A DNA stretch of 9,086 nucleotides from NCBI GenBank assembly GCA_964555935.1, contig CAZKUN010000323.1, positions 1-9,086 on the forward strand, read 5' to 3'. The notes beneath the pieces are model-generated. The model was not told the DNA's origin. It was given only the letters and a program-made list of their open reading frames with translations, and did not search any database. The stretch comes from CAZKUN01 sp964555935 (lineage in GTDB: Bacteria > Armatimonadota > Zipacnadia > Zipacnadales > VGFC01). How positions within the stretch are numbered: position 1 is the first letter of the stretch; each line of letters begins with the position of its first letter. Both the position numbers and the translations under genes were made by a program. This document shows positions 1-7,251 of the stretch, one piece after another.

Positions 1-457
1 GGACGATCTTCCCTAGCAGCCCAGCCTCGACCACCTTGCGTTTGAGCAACTCCTGCGGCCACAGAAATACGTTCTCGGCCACCTCCAGCTTCACGCCATT
101 GGCTCGACACGCGTCGATGATGCGATCCGCCATCGGCAGCGTGGGCGCGATCGGAATCTCGGTCAATACGTGGCAGCCGGCCTCGGCGGCACGGACGCTG
201 ATGCCCACACACGAATCCGTCGGCGCCATCCGCAAGACGACGTCCGGCTTGTCCTCGGCGAGCATGACGTCGAGATCGGTGTGGATGGTCGAGCACCCGT
301 AGGCGTCAGCGGCCGCTTGGGCGCGCTCGGCGCTGTGGTCGCAGATCGCGCTCAGCTCGTACATGTCGGGCAGCGCGTTGATCACGTTCAGATAGGCCCA
401 CGTCCGGCTACCCGCCTCGGAACCCGCCCCGACGCTCGCAATTCGCAGTCGTCGCAT
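1..457 (-). CDS. Gfo/Idh/MocA-family oxidoreductase, N-terminal part (runs off left edge)
   Basis: Reading leftward from an ATG at 457, an open frame of 152 codons reaches the window edge without a stop. It begins MRRLRIASVGAGSEAGS, a beta strand followed by a glycine-rich nucleotide-binding turn. It continues through the Rossmann pattern of Gfo/Idh/MocA dehydrogenases: an acidic strand end (AICD, residues 37-40), KPDVV (70-74), and a HVLTEIP segment (96-102) where the family usually has the catalytic EKP. The lysine is replaced by Ile101, so the usual dehydrogenase chemistry is uncertain. By family, a cytoplasmic NAD(P)-dependent oxidoreductase acting on sugars, inositols or related polyols; the substrate cannot be read. 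Only the cofactor domain and the start of the C-terminal domain (LLGKIV) are visible. The Shine-Dalgarno signal is weak (a GCGAGG-like stretch upstream). It diverges from the related gene at 588 and probably shares its control region. Confidence 0.88.
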   Translation of the reverse strand, partial: MRRLRIASVGAGSEAGSRTWAYLNVINALPDMYELSAICDHSAERAQAAADAYGCSTIHTDLDVMLAEDKPDVVLRMAPTDSCVGISVRAAEAGCHVLTEIPIAPTLPMADRIIDACRANGVKLEVAENVFLWPQELLKRKVVEAGLLGKIV

Positions 458-539
458 GATTGATGCCTCGCTTTCGCGGAGTGTGGGTGAGGGGATTCGT
501 GACGCGGACCCGCAGCACCTGTGCGCAGACTAACAAGGT

Positions 540-560
540 ATTCGCGCCACGAGCGCGAAT
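540..560. promoter_or_regulatory. Perfect inverted repeat between divergent oxidoreductase genes; candidate operator
   Basis: Arms ATTCGCGC (540-547) and GCGCGAAT (553-560) are exact reverse complements around the 5-bp centre CACGA. The site sits in the 130-bp gap between the divergent starts at 457 and 588. A symmetric site of about 21 bp in a divergent control region is the usual form of a dimeric repressor operator (LacI, GntR or similar), and sugar-type Gfo/Idh/MocA genes are often under such control. The regulator is not in this window. No convincing -35/-10 pair was identified for either gene. An RNA hairpin role is less likely from its position, but it lies only 28 bp before the rightward start, so it could also fold in the leader. 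Confidence 0.55.
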
Positions 561-572
561 CACCCATCGACC

Positions 573-578
573 GGGAGG
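573..578 (+). promoter_or_regulatory. Ribosome binding site of the rightward oxidoreductase
   Basis: GGGAGG lies 9 nt before the ATG at 588 and supports that start. The leftward partner at 457 has no comparably good site. Confidence 0.7.
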
Positions 579-587
579 GTTCACCTG

Positions 588-1576
588 ATGAGAGTTGCGA
601 TCGTCGGCGTCGGCCACTGGCACGCGGGCCTGATGTACATCCCAGCGCTCAAGAAGATCGGCGCGGATATCTGCGCAATATCAGATACCTCCGAGGATGC
701 TCTCGACGCGGCGGAGGTGGATTGCCCTCGGTTCCTGGACCACCGCGAGTTGCTGGCCGAAACAAAGCCTGACTTCGTGTTCGCACACGCGCCCCACTGC
801 GACATGACCGGCGTCGCCGCTGACCTGGTGGCGGCGGATCAGGCGTTCGCGATGGAGAAGCCGATGGGCGTCGATTGGCGCGCGCTCAACGCGGTGGCGA
901 GCGAGGCGGGGAAGAGGGGCACCTTCGCGGCCTGCGCTCTGGTGACGCGGTATCTGGCCTTGGTGGAAGAACTGGCGAGACTGCGCGATGCGGGAGAGCT
1001 TGGCAACCCCGTCCACTACTACTCGCGCCTGTTCGCCGGAGCGCCTGGCCGGTACCGGGAGTGGAACTGCGAGTGGATGCTCGACCCCGATCGCGCCGGC
1101 GCGGGGCCCCTGTTTACTTCGGGCCGCATGCGATCGATGTCTACCTGTACCTGACGGGTGATACCATCACGAGCGTCACGGCAGCCACCACCAGCGGGCT
1201 CCACGGCGAGAAGATTGAGGATCTGACCTCACTCACGTTCAGGGCCGCGTCCGGCGCGCTAGGCGTGGTGGAGATCAGTTATACGCATCCCGACGGCTAC
1301 GAGCGGAATTTCTCACTGACCACGGACGCTCTGCACGTGGGCGGCAACATCGAGGGCGATACGATCCGATTCCGGGATGGGCGGACGATCGACATCGAGC
1401 CGAACACGGCGGCGCTGGACATGTACGAGGTCTACACGGAGGACTCGCTGGAGCGCTATGCCGCGGGCAAGCCGCCTGTAGCATCCATCCATGACATGGT
1501 ACCCGCGTTGCGGGTGATGAACGCCGCGCAACGGGCGATTGCCTCAGGCTGCGCGGAGACGGTTGACCTGGCCTGA
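588..1576 (+). pseudogene. Gfo/Idh/MocA-family oxidoreductase, interrupted by a one-base frameshift near 1103-1112
   Basis: The first frame (ATG 588, stop at 1154) encodes the cofactor domain: MRVAIVGVGHWH at residues 1-12 with GxGxxH in place of GxGxxG, AISD at 30-33, and the family motif EKP at 90-92. It then reads into nonsense after DPDRAGAGPL (about residue 175). The expected continuation, YFGPHAIDVYLYL, is found at once in the frame one base back (from 1115) and runs to a TGA at 1574-1576, giving the full C-terminal substrate domain. Restoring one base between about 1103 and 1112 joins the halves into a protein of about 330 residues, normal for the family, and rebuilds the usual GGGxLxxxGxHxID motif. 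The break falls in a G4C4 run, so an assembly or sequencing error is as likely as real decay. By family, a cytoplasmic NAD(P)-dependent sugar or polyol dehydrogenase; substrate unknown. A good GGGAGG site supports the start. Expression is probably coordinated with the divergent gene at 457. Confidence 0.87.
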
Positions 1577-1585
1577 CACAGGCCA
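1569..1585 (+). other. Small hairpin overlapping the oxidoreductase stop codon
   Basis: TGGCCTG (1569-1575) and CAGGCCA (1579-1585) are exact reverse complements around a 3-nt loop and include most of the TGA stop. No U-tract follows directly; a T6 run occurs only at 1615-1620, with no good stem immediately before it. It may stabilise the 3' end or act as a poor terminator before the rrf2-cysK promoter. It may also be chance. Confidence 0.3.
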
Positions 1586-1637
1586 ACTCACCCCTTAGGT
1601 CGCGCGAGACGTCGTTTTTTCCGGAATGCGGAACCAC

Positions 1638-1666
1638 TTGACCGCAGCGCCGTGTTACGGTATACT
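1638..1666 (+). promoter_or_regulatory. Sigma70-type promoter for the rrf2-cysK operon
   Basis: TTGACC at 1638-1643 and TATACT at 1661-1666 are separated by exactly 17 bp, near the housekeeping consensus at optimal spacing. The expected start of transcription is about 1673, giving a leader of roughly 30 nt before the ATG at 1705. A short dyad, TACT (1663-1666) and AGTA (1672-1675) with 5 bp between, overlaps the -10 and start site. It could be part of an autoregulatory Rrf2 operator, but four-base arms are weak evidence. Confidence 0.72.
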
Positions 1667-1704
1667 GAGAAAGTAAACTAAATCGATCAACAACCTCTAT
1701 AAAC

Positions 1705-2109
1705 ATGCTCAAGCTACCCGCCAGCGCGGAATACGGACTACTGGCCGCGGTTCACCTCGCGGACATGCACGCGTCAGGGGATTTGGCCAAGGCCTCGGAG
1801 ATCGCCGAGCGCCGCGATATCCCCTTGCCCTACCTTGAGCGTTTGCTGGCCCAGATGCGGGCATCGGGCCTGATCGAGAGCTTCCGGGGGCCTGGCGGAG
1901 GGCACCGGCTGGGCAGAGAGCCCGGCTCCGTGAGTGTGCTCGACGTGCTGGAGGCGTTGACGGGGGCCGCGACCGTACCCCAGGGCGGCAAGTTGGACTT
2001 CCTGTGGGAGCGGTGCGCGTCGGCGGTCAAGAGTGCCATGGACATCCCGCTGTCGGACCTCGCCGCTGAGGTCGCGCGCAGCGATGAAGTAGACACGTAT
2101 CAGATCTGA
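1705..2109 (+). CDS. Rrf2-family transcriptional regulator, CymR-like (no Fe-S cysteine cluster)
   Basis: The 134-residue protein has the standard Rrf2 length and layout. An N-terminal winged helix-turn-helix starts LPASAEYGLLAAVHLA (4-19), the recognition region is IPLPYLERLLAQM (39-51), and the wing is RGPGGGHRLGR (61-71). A dimerisation helix follows. IscR and NsrR carry three clustered cysteines after the wing; this protein has a single cysteine, Cys104, so it probably binds no Fe-S cluster and resembles CymR-type members. It is followed 32 bp later by cysK, and CymR in Firmicutes represses cysteine genes and senses cysteine through a complex with CysK. The last residues are TYQI: a free C-terminal isoleucine, known in CysE and CdiA toxins as the residue that enters the CysK active site. 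The start has no visible Shine-Dalgarno; the upstream bases are CCTCTATAAAC. It was chosen because the fold begins there. Likely role: DNA-binding repressor of its own operon in response to cysteine or O-acetylserine (inference). Confidence 0.87.
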   Translation: MLKLPASAEYGLLAAVHLADMHASGDLAKASEIAERRDIPLPYLERLLAQMRASGLIESFRGPGGGHRLGREPGSVSVLDVLEALTGAATVPQGGKLDFLWERCASAVKSAMDIPLSDLAAEVARSDEVDTYQI

Positions 2110-2127
2110 TTGCCAGAGCTGGAGAAT

Positions 2128-2133
2128 GGGAGG
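2128..2133 (+). promoter_or_regulatory. Ribosome binding site of cysK
   Basis: GGGAGG is placed 8 nt before the ATG at 2142. It is much stronger than the almost absent site of the upstream regulator, which suggests the enzyme is made in excess over the regulator from the shared mRNA. Confidence 0.7.
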
Positions 2134-2141
2134 AAGTTATT

Positions 2142-3068
<927 letters not shown>

Positions 3069-3097
3069 CCCGGACCGCGTCCACGACGAGCAAGCCT

Positions 3098-3131
3098 GAG
3101 CCGACGCCTCGACCAGGGGCGTCGGCTCTTT
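3098..3131 (+). terminator. Rho-independent-type terminator after cysK
   Basis: Perfect 11-bp arms GAGCCGACGCC (3098-3108) and GGCGTCGGCTC (3118-3128) enclose a 9-nt loop whose outer bases can pair two steps further. TTT follows at 3129-3131. The U-tract is short, but the stem is very GC-rich and lies 29 bp past the cysK stop. It separates the rrf2-cysK operon from the next gene. Confidence 0.75.
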
Positions 3132-3200
3132 GCGTGAACGCATCTGCCTCGGCAATCGTACCAGCCACAAGGCCATCCCGGCCCCGAGCGTCTATCCGGT

Positions 3201-3206
3201 AGGTGA
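3201..3206 (+). promoter_or_regulatory. Ribosome binding site that fixes the start of the NlpC/P60 protein
   Basis: AGGTGA lies 7 nt before the ATG at 3214. The frame stays open back to a TTG at 3130, but that codon sits in the terminator tail and the extra residues have no hydrophobic or domain character, so 3214 is preferred. Confidence 0.6.
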
Positions 3207-3213
3207 TTTCATC

Positions 3214-3966
3214 ATGGCGCAAGATGAGCGGCTCACCAAGCCCTGGATGCCAAGAGCCTGCTTGGCGGCGTCGGTTCTGGTGGCGGCCATCGCATTCGTC
3301 CAGCCGATCAACGTGGGGGCCGCCCGATTGCTGGTGCTGGGTTCCACGTGCGCAGTCTGGGCGTCGCTGATGTGGGTGCTGTGGCAGCGCAGATGGGCGC
3401 GCTACACGGTCCTCGCGCTGCCCGCGCTTGCGGCGCTAGTCCTGGTGATGCCTGGTGGCCCCGTCCAGCCCGAGGCGCTCCGCTCCGAGTACCTTCGCCA
3501 GATGGCCCGGTACAAGGGCAGCACCTACGTCTGGGGCGGCGAGGGGCGGCTCGGGATCGATTGCTCGGGCCTCGTGAGGCGCGGTCTCCTCAACGCCAAC
3601 GTGAAACTCGGGGTCGCTCGGCTCAACCCAAGGCTACTTCGCCGCGCGCTCGGGATGTGGTGGTTCGACAGCTCCGCAAAGGCGCTCAGGGATGGGTACC
3701 GGGGCCAGACGCGCTTGGTCGTCGAAGCCGACAGCCTCAACGAGTTCGACCACGAGGGCATTCTGCCCGGAGACCTCGCCTGCACGCAGGATGGCCGCCA
3801 CGTGCTGGCATACATCGGCGACCGGACCTGGATCTCCGCATCGGGCGGACGCCTGGCCATGGATATCCGCGCCGAGCCGCCCAATGAGGGATGGTTCAGC
3901 GTGCCCGTGAAGATCGTGCGGTGGACCGACTTCCCGTCTACGGGGCTTGGAACGGTAGGTGAATGA
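3214..3966 (+). CDS. Membrane-anchored NlpC/P60-family protein (cysteine peptidase fold)
   Basis: The 250-residue product has two parts. Residues about 15-32, 36-57 and 65-79 are hydrophobic and probably form three membrane helices. The rest is an NlpC/P60-type domain starting YKGSTYVWGG. The nucleophile Cys117 is in GIDCSGLV (114-121), and the general base His196 is in HVLAYIGD (196-203), preceded by LPGD, the usual loop before that strand. Such enzymes cleave peptide stems of cell-wall peptidoglycan or related amide bonds. With three helices the catalytic domain should face the periplasm. Two oddities: the Cys-to-His distance (79 residues) is longer than in Spr-type domains, and the position of the third triad residue (12 after His in Spr) holds Ser208 rather than His, Asn or Gln, so activity may be altered. 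It follows the cysK terminator, so it needs its own promoter, which I could not identify. Its last 29 bp overlap the end of selA on the opposite strand. Confidence 0.82.
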   Translation: MAQDERLTKPWMPRACLAASVLVAAIAFVQPINVGAARLLVLGSTCAVWASLMWVLWQRRWARYTVLALPALAALVLVMPGGPVQPEALRSEYLRQMARYKGSTYVWGGEGRLGIDCSGLVRRGLLNANVKLGVARLNPRLLRRALGMWWFDSSAKALRDGYRGQTRLVVEADSLNEFDHEGILPGDLACTQDGRHVLAYIGDRTWISASGGRLAMDIRAEPPNEGWFSVPVKIVRWTDFPSTGLGTVGE

Positions 3967-5329
3967 GGCTCACCTCATCCGGCAGAACCGTCTTTGCATC
4001 GATGATGACTCGGTCGTCTCGGATTCGCGTGAAGATTGGCGGCTCGGACATCCGCAGTTTCCGCCCGATTTCCTCGGCACCCACGCCCGGCACGCTGATG
4101 CTCACGACCTTCGTGGGAAGCGGCTCAGCCGGCGCCGAACCACTGCCGACCTGCGCGTGATCGGGTTCTACGGAGACCTCCGCCTCTGGCACCGCGGCTC
4201 GGATGCCTCGCGCGATCCGTGACGCGCGCTTCGTCACATCCTCGATGGGCTCCGTGAGCATCCGCAGCGTCGGCACGGCCGCGCGCAACGTCTCGGGATT
4301 GCGGAACAGGCGCAGCGTCGTCTCCAGCATGATCAACGTGAGCTTGTCAACGCGCATCGCCCGATACAGGGGGCTTCGTCGGATCCTTCGGATGAGATCC
4401 TCGCGCCCGCAGATGACTCCGGCCTGACACGCTCCGAGCAGCTTGTCGCCGCTCGCGCAGACGACGTCGGCCCCCGCGGCGATGCTCTGCGGGATCGATG
4501 GCTCGTCGGGAAACCCCAGCGGCGCCATGTCGATGAGCGACCCGGAGCCCGTGTCATCCATTACCGGCACGTGGTGTCGCCGCCCGAGTGCCACGAGGTC
4601 CTCGAGCGGGACCTCCTCGGCGAAGCCGACGATCTTGTAGTTGCTCGTGTGGACCCGGAGCAGCAGCCCGGTGGTCTCGCTGATCGCGTTCTCGTAGTCA
4701 GACGGGTGAGTCTTGTTAGTCGCGCCCACCTCGCGCATGATCGCGCCGCTATGGGCCATGATATCGGGGATGCGAAAAGACCCGCCGATTTCGACGAGTT
4801 GACCCCGGGAGACGACGACTTCGCGCCCCTTCGCCAACGCGTCGAGGCACAGCAATGTGGCCGCCGCGTTATTGTTCACCACCGTCGCGGACTCAGCGCC
4901 GGTGAGGTCACGCAGGAGTTGGTTCAGCCCAGCATCGCGTTGCCCGCGCTGGCCCGTCTCGCGATCCGTCTCAAGCAGGCAGTATCCGCGCGCTTCCCGC
5001 GCGATGGCCTCCAGGGCCGCGTCGGGCAATACCGAACGCCCCAGGCCCGTGTGGATGATCACGCCTGTTGCGTTGATGACGTGGCGACACGATGGGCGCG
5101 CGCTCTCCGCAAGCGCGGCTATGATCGTGTCGGCGAGGACTTCGGGCGCGGGGATGTCGTTGCGGCCCCCACTCAGGATGTCGTCGCGGACAGACTCGAG
5201 GGCGGTGCGGATGGCGTCAGCAGTGACCGTGTGGCCGGCTGCGGTCTTGGCTTGGTCGAGGGCATCCAGGGCCAGCATGTCGTTAACGGAAGGCAATCCT
5301 CGGAGGAGATCCTGACGATGGTCTGACAT
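3938..5329 (-). CDS. selA: L-seryl-tRNA(Sec) selenium transferase (selenocysteine synthase)
   Basis: SelA converts Ser-tRNA(Sec) to Sec-tRNA(Sec) using selenophosphate, the bacterial route to selenocysteine. The 463-residue length is typical. The N-terminal tRNA(Sec)-binding domain is present (LLRGLPSVNDML, 8-19), followed by the family signature NATGVIIHTGLGRS (86-99). ESATVVNNNAAA (146-157) and DDTGSGSL (258-265) line the PLP site, and the PLP lysine is Lys296 in SGDKLLGACQAG (293-304). The presence of the N-terminal domain argues for a true SelA and not one of the short SelA-like proteins. A strong GAGGAGG lies at 5341-5347, 11 nt before the ATG. selA is the last gene of a four-gene leftward operon, 24 bp after tatD. 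selB, selC (tRNA-Sec) and selD are not in the window. Its end overlaps the convergent NlpC/P60 gene by 29 bp. Confidence 0.95.
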   Translation of the reverse strand: MSDHRQDLLRGLPSVNDMLALDALDQAKTAAGHTVTADAIRTALESVRDDILSGGRNDIPAPEVLADTIIAALAESARPSCRHVINATGVIIHTGLGRSVLPDAALEAIAREARGYCLLETDRETGQRGQRDAGLNQLLRDLTGAESATVVNNNAAATLLCLDALAKGREVVVSRGQLVEIGGSFRIPDIMAHSGAIMREVGATNKTHPSDYENAISETTGLLLRVHTSNYKIVGFAEEVPLEDLVALGRRHHVPVMDDTGSGSLIDMAPLGFPDEPSIPQSIAAGADVVCASGDKLLGACQAGVICGREDLIRRIRRSPLYRAMRVDKLTLIMLETTLRLFRNPETLRAAVPTLRMLTEPIEDVTKRASRIARGIRAAVPEAEVSVEPDHAQVGSGSAPAEPLPTKVVSISVPGVGAEEIGRKLRMSEPPIFTRIRDDRVIIDAKTVLPDEVSLIHLPFQAP

Positions 5330-5353
5330 GGTTCCGAGAGCCTCCTCAGTGGA

Positions 5354-6136
5354 TTACGCGGCAAGGCGGGTGAACAGCCGTCTCGCGTTGGCGGACGTGG
5401 CATCGGCCAACTCGTCGATGGACATGCCGCGCTCTTGCGCGATCCGCGCGGCGACATCGACAAGGAATGCCGGTTCGTTTTGGTCGCGCCCGTGCCCCTT
5501 TGGCGTGAGCCACGGACAGTCGGTCTCGATGAGCAGGCGCTCCAGGGGCACGGACTTGGCCACCTCACGCAACTCGTTGGCCTTGGAGTAGGTGACCGGG
5601 CCGTCGATGCCGATGTGAAGGCCTAGATCCATTGCCCGCTTCAGGTAAGCCGTCCCCGCGGAATAGCAGTGCAACACGGCTCCCGCCGGGGGGAGCCTCT
5701 CGGCCTCCAGCGTCTCAAACACCGCCTCATGCGCCTCTCGATCGTGGACGACGAGCGGGAGATTCACCTCATGCGCCAGCCGAATGACAGCACGAAACGC
5801 ATCAGCCTGCTCGTCTCTCGGTGAAAGGTCCCGGTAGAAATCGAGTCCCGTTTCGCCCACTGCAACGACTTTCGGGTGGCTGCACAGCTCGCGGAGTTCG
5901 TCTATCAGAGCCTCGGAGCATTCGCTGGCATCGTGCGGGTGCAGCCCAGCGGTCGCGTAGAGGTTCTCGTGCCGGTCGGCCAGCTCGATCGCCGAGCGGG
6001 ACGTCTCGAGACTGTAGCCGACGTTAATGATGACGCCAACGCCAGCGTCCGCGGCGCGCTGCACGACGGCCGACCGATCGCCCTTGTAGGCGTTTGCATT
6101 CAGGTGAGCATGGGTGTCGATCAGTTGCGCGCTCAC
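5354..6136 (-). CDS. tatD: TatD-family metal-dependent hydrolase (putative 3'-exonuclease/DNase)
   Basis: The 260-residue protein has the TatD length and complete metal site: His9 and His11 in DTHAHL, Glu95 in GETGLDFYRD (94-103), His131 in VVHDREAH, His156 in VLHCYSA and Asp206 in ETDCPWL. NEP (220-222) is the usual late motif. The family has a TIM-barrel amidohydrolase fold with two divalent metals; characterised members are Mg-dependent 3'-5' exonucleases acting on single-stranded DNA or RNA, and some cleave D-amino-acid ends. It works in the cytoplasm. The start is a GTG at 6134-6136 sharing four bases (GTGA) with the stop of the upstream gene, with a GGAGAG-like site before it, which indicates translational coupling. 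The frame stays open upstream, but those residues are arginine-rich antisense-like noise. Within the family, the TatD/YcfH/YjjV subgroup cannot be resolved by eye. Confidence 0.93.
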   Translation of the reverse strand: MSAQLIDTHAHLNANAYKGDRSAVVQRAADAGVGVIINVGYSLETSRSAIELADRHENLYATAGLHPHDASECSEALIDELRELCSHPKVVAVGETGLDFYRDLSPRDEQADAFRAVIRLAHEVNLPLVVHDREAHEAVFETLEAERLPPAGAVLHCYSAGTAYLKRAMDLGLHIGIDGPVTYSKANELREVAKSVPLERLLIETDCPWLTPKGHGRDQNEPAFLVDVAARIAQERGMSIDELADATSANARRLFTRLAA

Positions 6137-7251
6137 TCGGCCAGCTCTCCGTAGACTTCCTTGATGACCTGCAGCTTCTCGTTGGTGTCCGTGCAATCGG
6201 CGAGGCGGAACATCAACACGCCACTTGCGCCGCCGCTGAGGCCCTGCGTGAGCGCCTCGCGGAATTCGCCGGCGTCGACGGGCGCATCCTCGTAGCGGCC
6301 ATCGCGCTCGGTGGCCTGGACGATCGGCCAGACATCGCGCCCGGTCTTGTCGGTCAGGTATTCGTTGAACTCGCCAACCGACTCTACCGGCCAGCCGCAC
6401 ATGGCATGATAAGACATCGGGGTAAACACGTCGAGCGTGTCGGCCAGCTTCGTGAAGTCCTGAGCGATGATGCTGTGGATGGCGTCGTCGTAGTTCTCAT
6501 CCGTCCACGGCACGACAAACGCGCCGAGAAGCGCATCCGGCCGCTCTTCCTTCAGAATTCGCCCGGCTTGGCGACAGAAGTCGCGGATGAGGTCGCACTT
6601 GAAAGCGGTCCATTCGTCGGCGAGCGTGTTGAGAATGAACTCGGCCTTCCGAGCGTTCGTCCCGGGCGGAAGCTCGACTCCCGTGGCCTCCGTGAACGCC
6701 TCCAGGCACGAGTCGTTGAAGCATCCCTGCTCGAGTCGCGGCGGGTGCATTTCCCAGTGACCTGGGAAGCGGATGAAGTCGAGCCACAGCCCGTCGATCT
6801 CAAATTCGGCGGCCACCTCGCGGACGCGCTCGAGTTTCGCCTCGCGATGCCACTCGACGGTGGGGCAGAGGCCGAGGTACCACTCGTCCTTCTGCTGGGG
6901 ATCGCCCTCCGCGTTGATCGGCCACAGCTCCGGGTACTCGTCAGCCAGCGACGCGCCCATGAACACGCCGAACTCGGCGTAGACCTTCGCGCCCTCGCGA
7001 TGACAGCGCGTGACGAGATCCCGCGTGAGCGAGCCGTGCCCGACGAAGACCGCGTTGATGTGGTAGTCCGAGAGACGTTCGCCGCGCTCCCAGATCTGGT
7101 CAGGGGCGCCGAACACGCCGAGGCAGGTGATCGCTGATTTGTCGGGCGGGCGCGTGGTCACGTTGCGGCCCTCCTCCTGGGCACAGGTGGCGACAGCAAC
7201 AAGCGTGAATGCGGCGCACTGCGCGAGAGCAATGAGGCGTCTACTATCCAC
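6133..7251 (-). CDS. Secreted TIM-barrel glycoside-hydrolase-like protein (GHL10/DUF4015-like)
   Basis: The 372-residue product opens with VDSRRLIALAQCAAFTLVAV, a basic n-region and hydrophobic core of a Sec signal peptide. Cleavage is likely near TCA-QEE (about residue 24-25); the cysteine does not fit a good lipobox. The mature part has the rhythm of a beta/alpha barrel: NAVFVGHGS (66-74), GAKVYAEFGVFMG (87-99), then DGLWLDFIRFP (153-163). The last resembles the DGIxLDYIRYP signature of putative glycoside-hydrolase families such as GHL10 (DUF187) and DUF4015. TPMSYHAM (277-284) and SGVLMFRLAD (343-352) resemble later barrel strands. Asp158 in the LDFIRFP motif may be catalytic. Probable role: periplasmic or extracellular polysaccharide hydrolysis; no substrate can be given. 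The frame allows a GTG at 7263, but AGGTGA at 7260-7265 sits 8 nt before the GTG at 7251, so that start is preferred. It overlaps the upstream signal peptidase stop by 8 bp and the downstream tatD start by 4. Confidence 0.75.
   Translation of the reverse strand: MDSRRLIALAQCAAFTLVAVATCAQEEGRNVTTRPPDKSAITCLGVFGAPDQIWERGERLSDYHINAVFVGHGSLTRDLVTRCHREGAKVYAEFGVFMGASLADEYPELWPINAEGDPQQKDEWYLGLCPTVEWHREAKLERVREVAAEFEIDGLWLDFIRFPGHWEMHPPRLEQGCFNDSCLEAFTEATGVELPPGTNARKAEFILNTLADEWTAFKCDLIRDFCRQAGRILKEERPDALLGAFVVPWTDENYDDAIHSIIAQDFTKLADTLDVFTPMSYHAMCGWPVESVGEFNEYLTDKTGRDVWPIVQATERDGRYEDAPVDAGEFREALTQGLSGGASGVLMFRLADCTDTNEKLQVIKEVYGELAE

Noticed and set aside
1100..1116. Programmed -1 ribosomal frameshift
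   Set aside because: No slippery heptamer with good re-pairing in both sites; a base lost in the G4C4 run explains it more simply.
1600..1622. T6 run at 1615-1620 as a terminator of the oxidoreductase
   Set aside because: No stable stem lies directly before the T run; only a 3-bp pairing is possible.
3130..3213. Upstream extension of the NlpC/P60 frame from TTG
   Set aside because: It starts in the terminator tail, and AGGTGA at 3201-3206 supports the later ATG.
4571..5326. Plus-strand open frame of 251 codons
   Set aside because: Fully antisense to selA, whose motifs are complete; no recognisable fold or ribosome site.
6137..6400. N-terminal extension of the TatD frame
   Set aside because: Arginine-rich translation of the wrong frame of the upstream gene; TatD homology begins at the GTG at 6136.
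6094..7137. Plus-strand open frame of 347 codons
   Set aside because: It is antisense to the glycosidase-like gene, has arginine/valine-rich composition without domain motifs, and is a common high-GC shadow.
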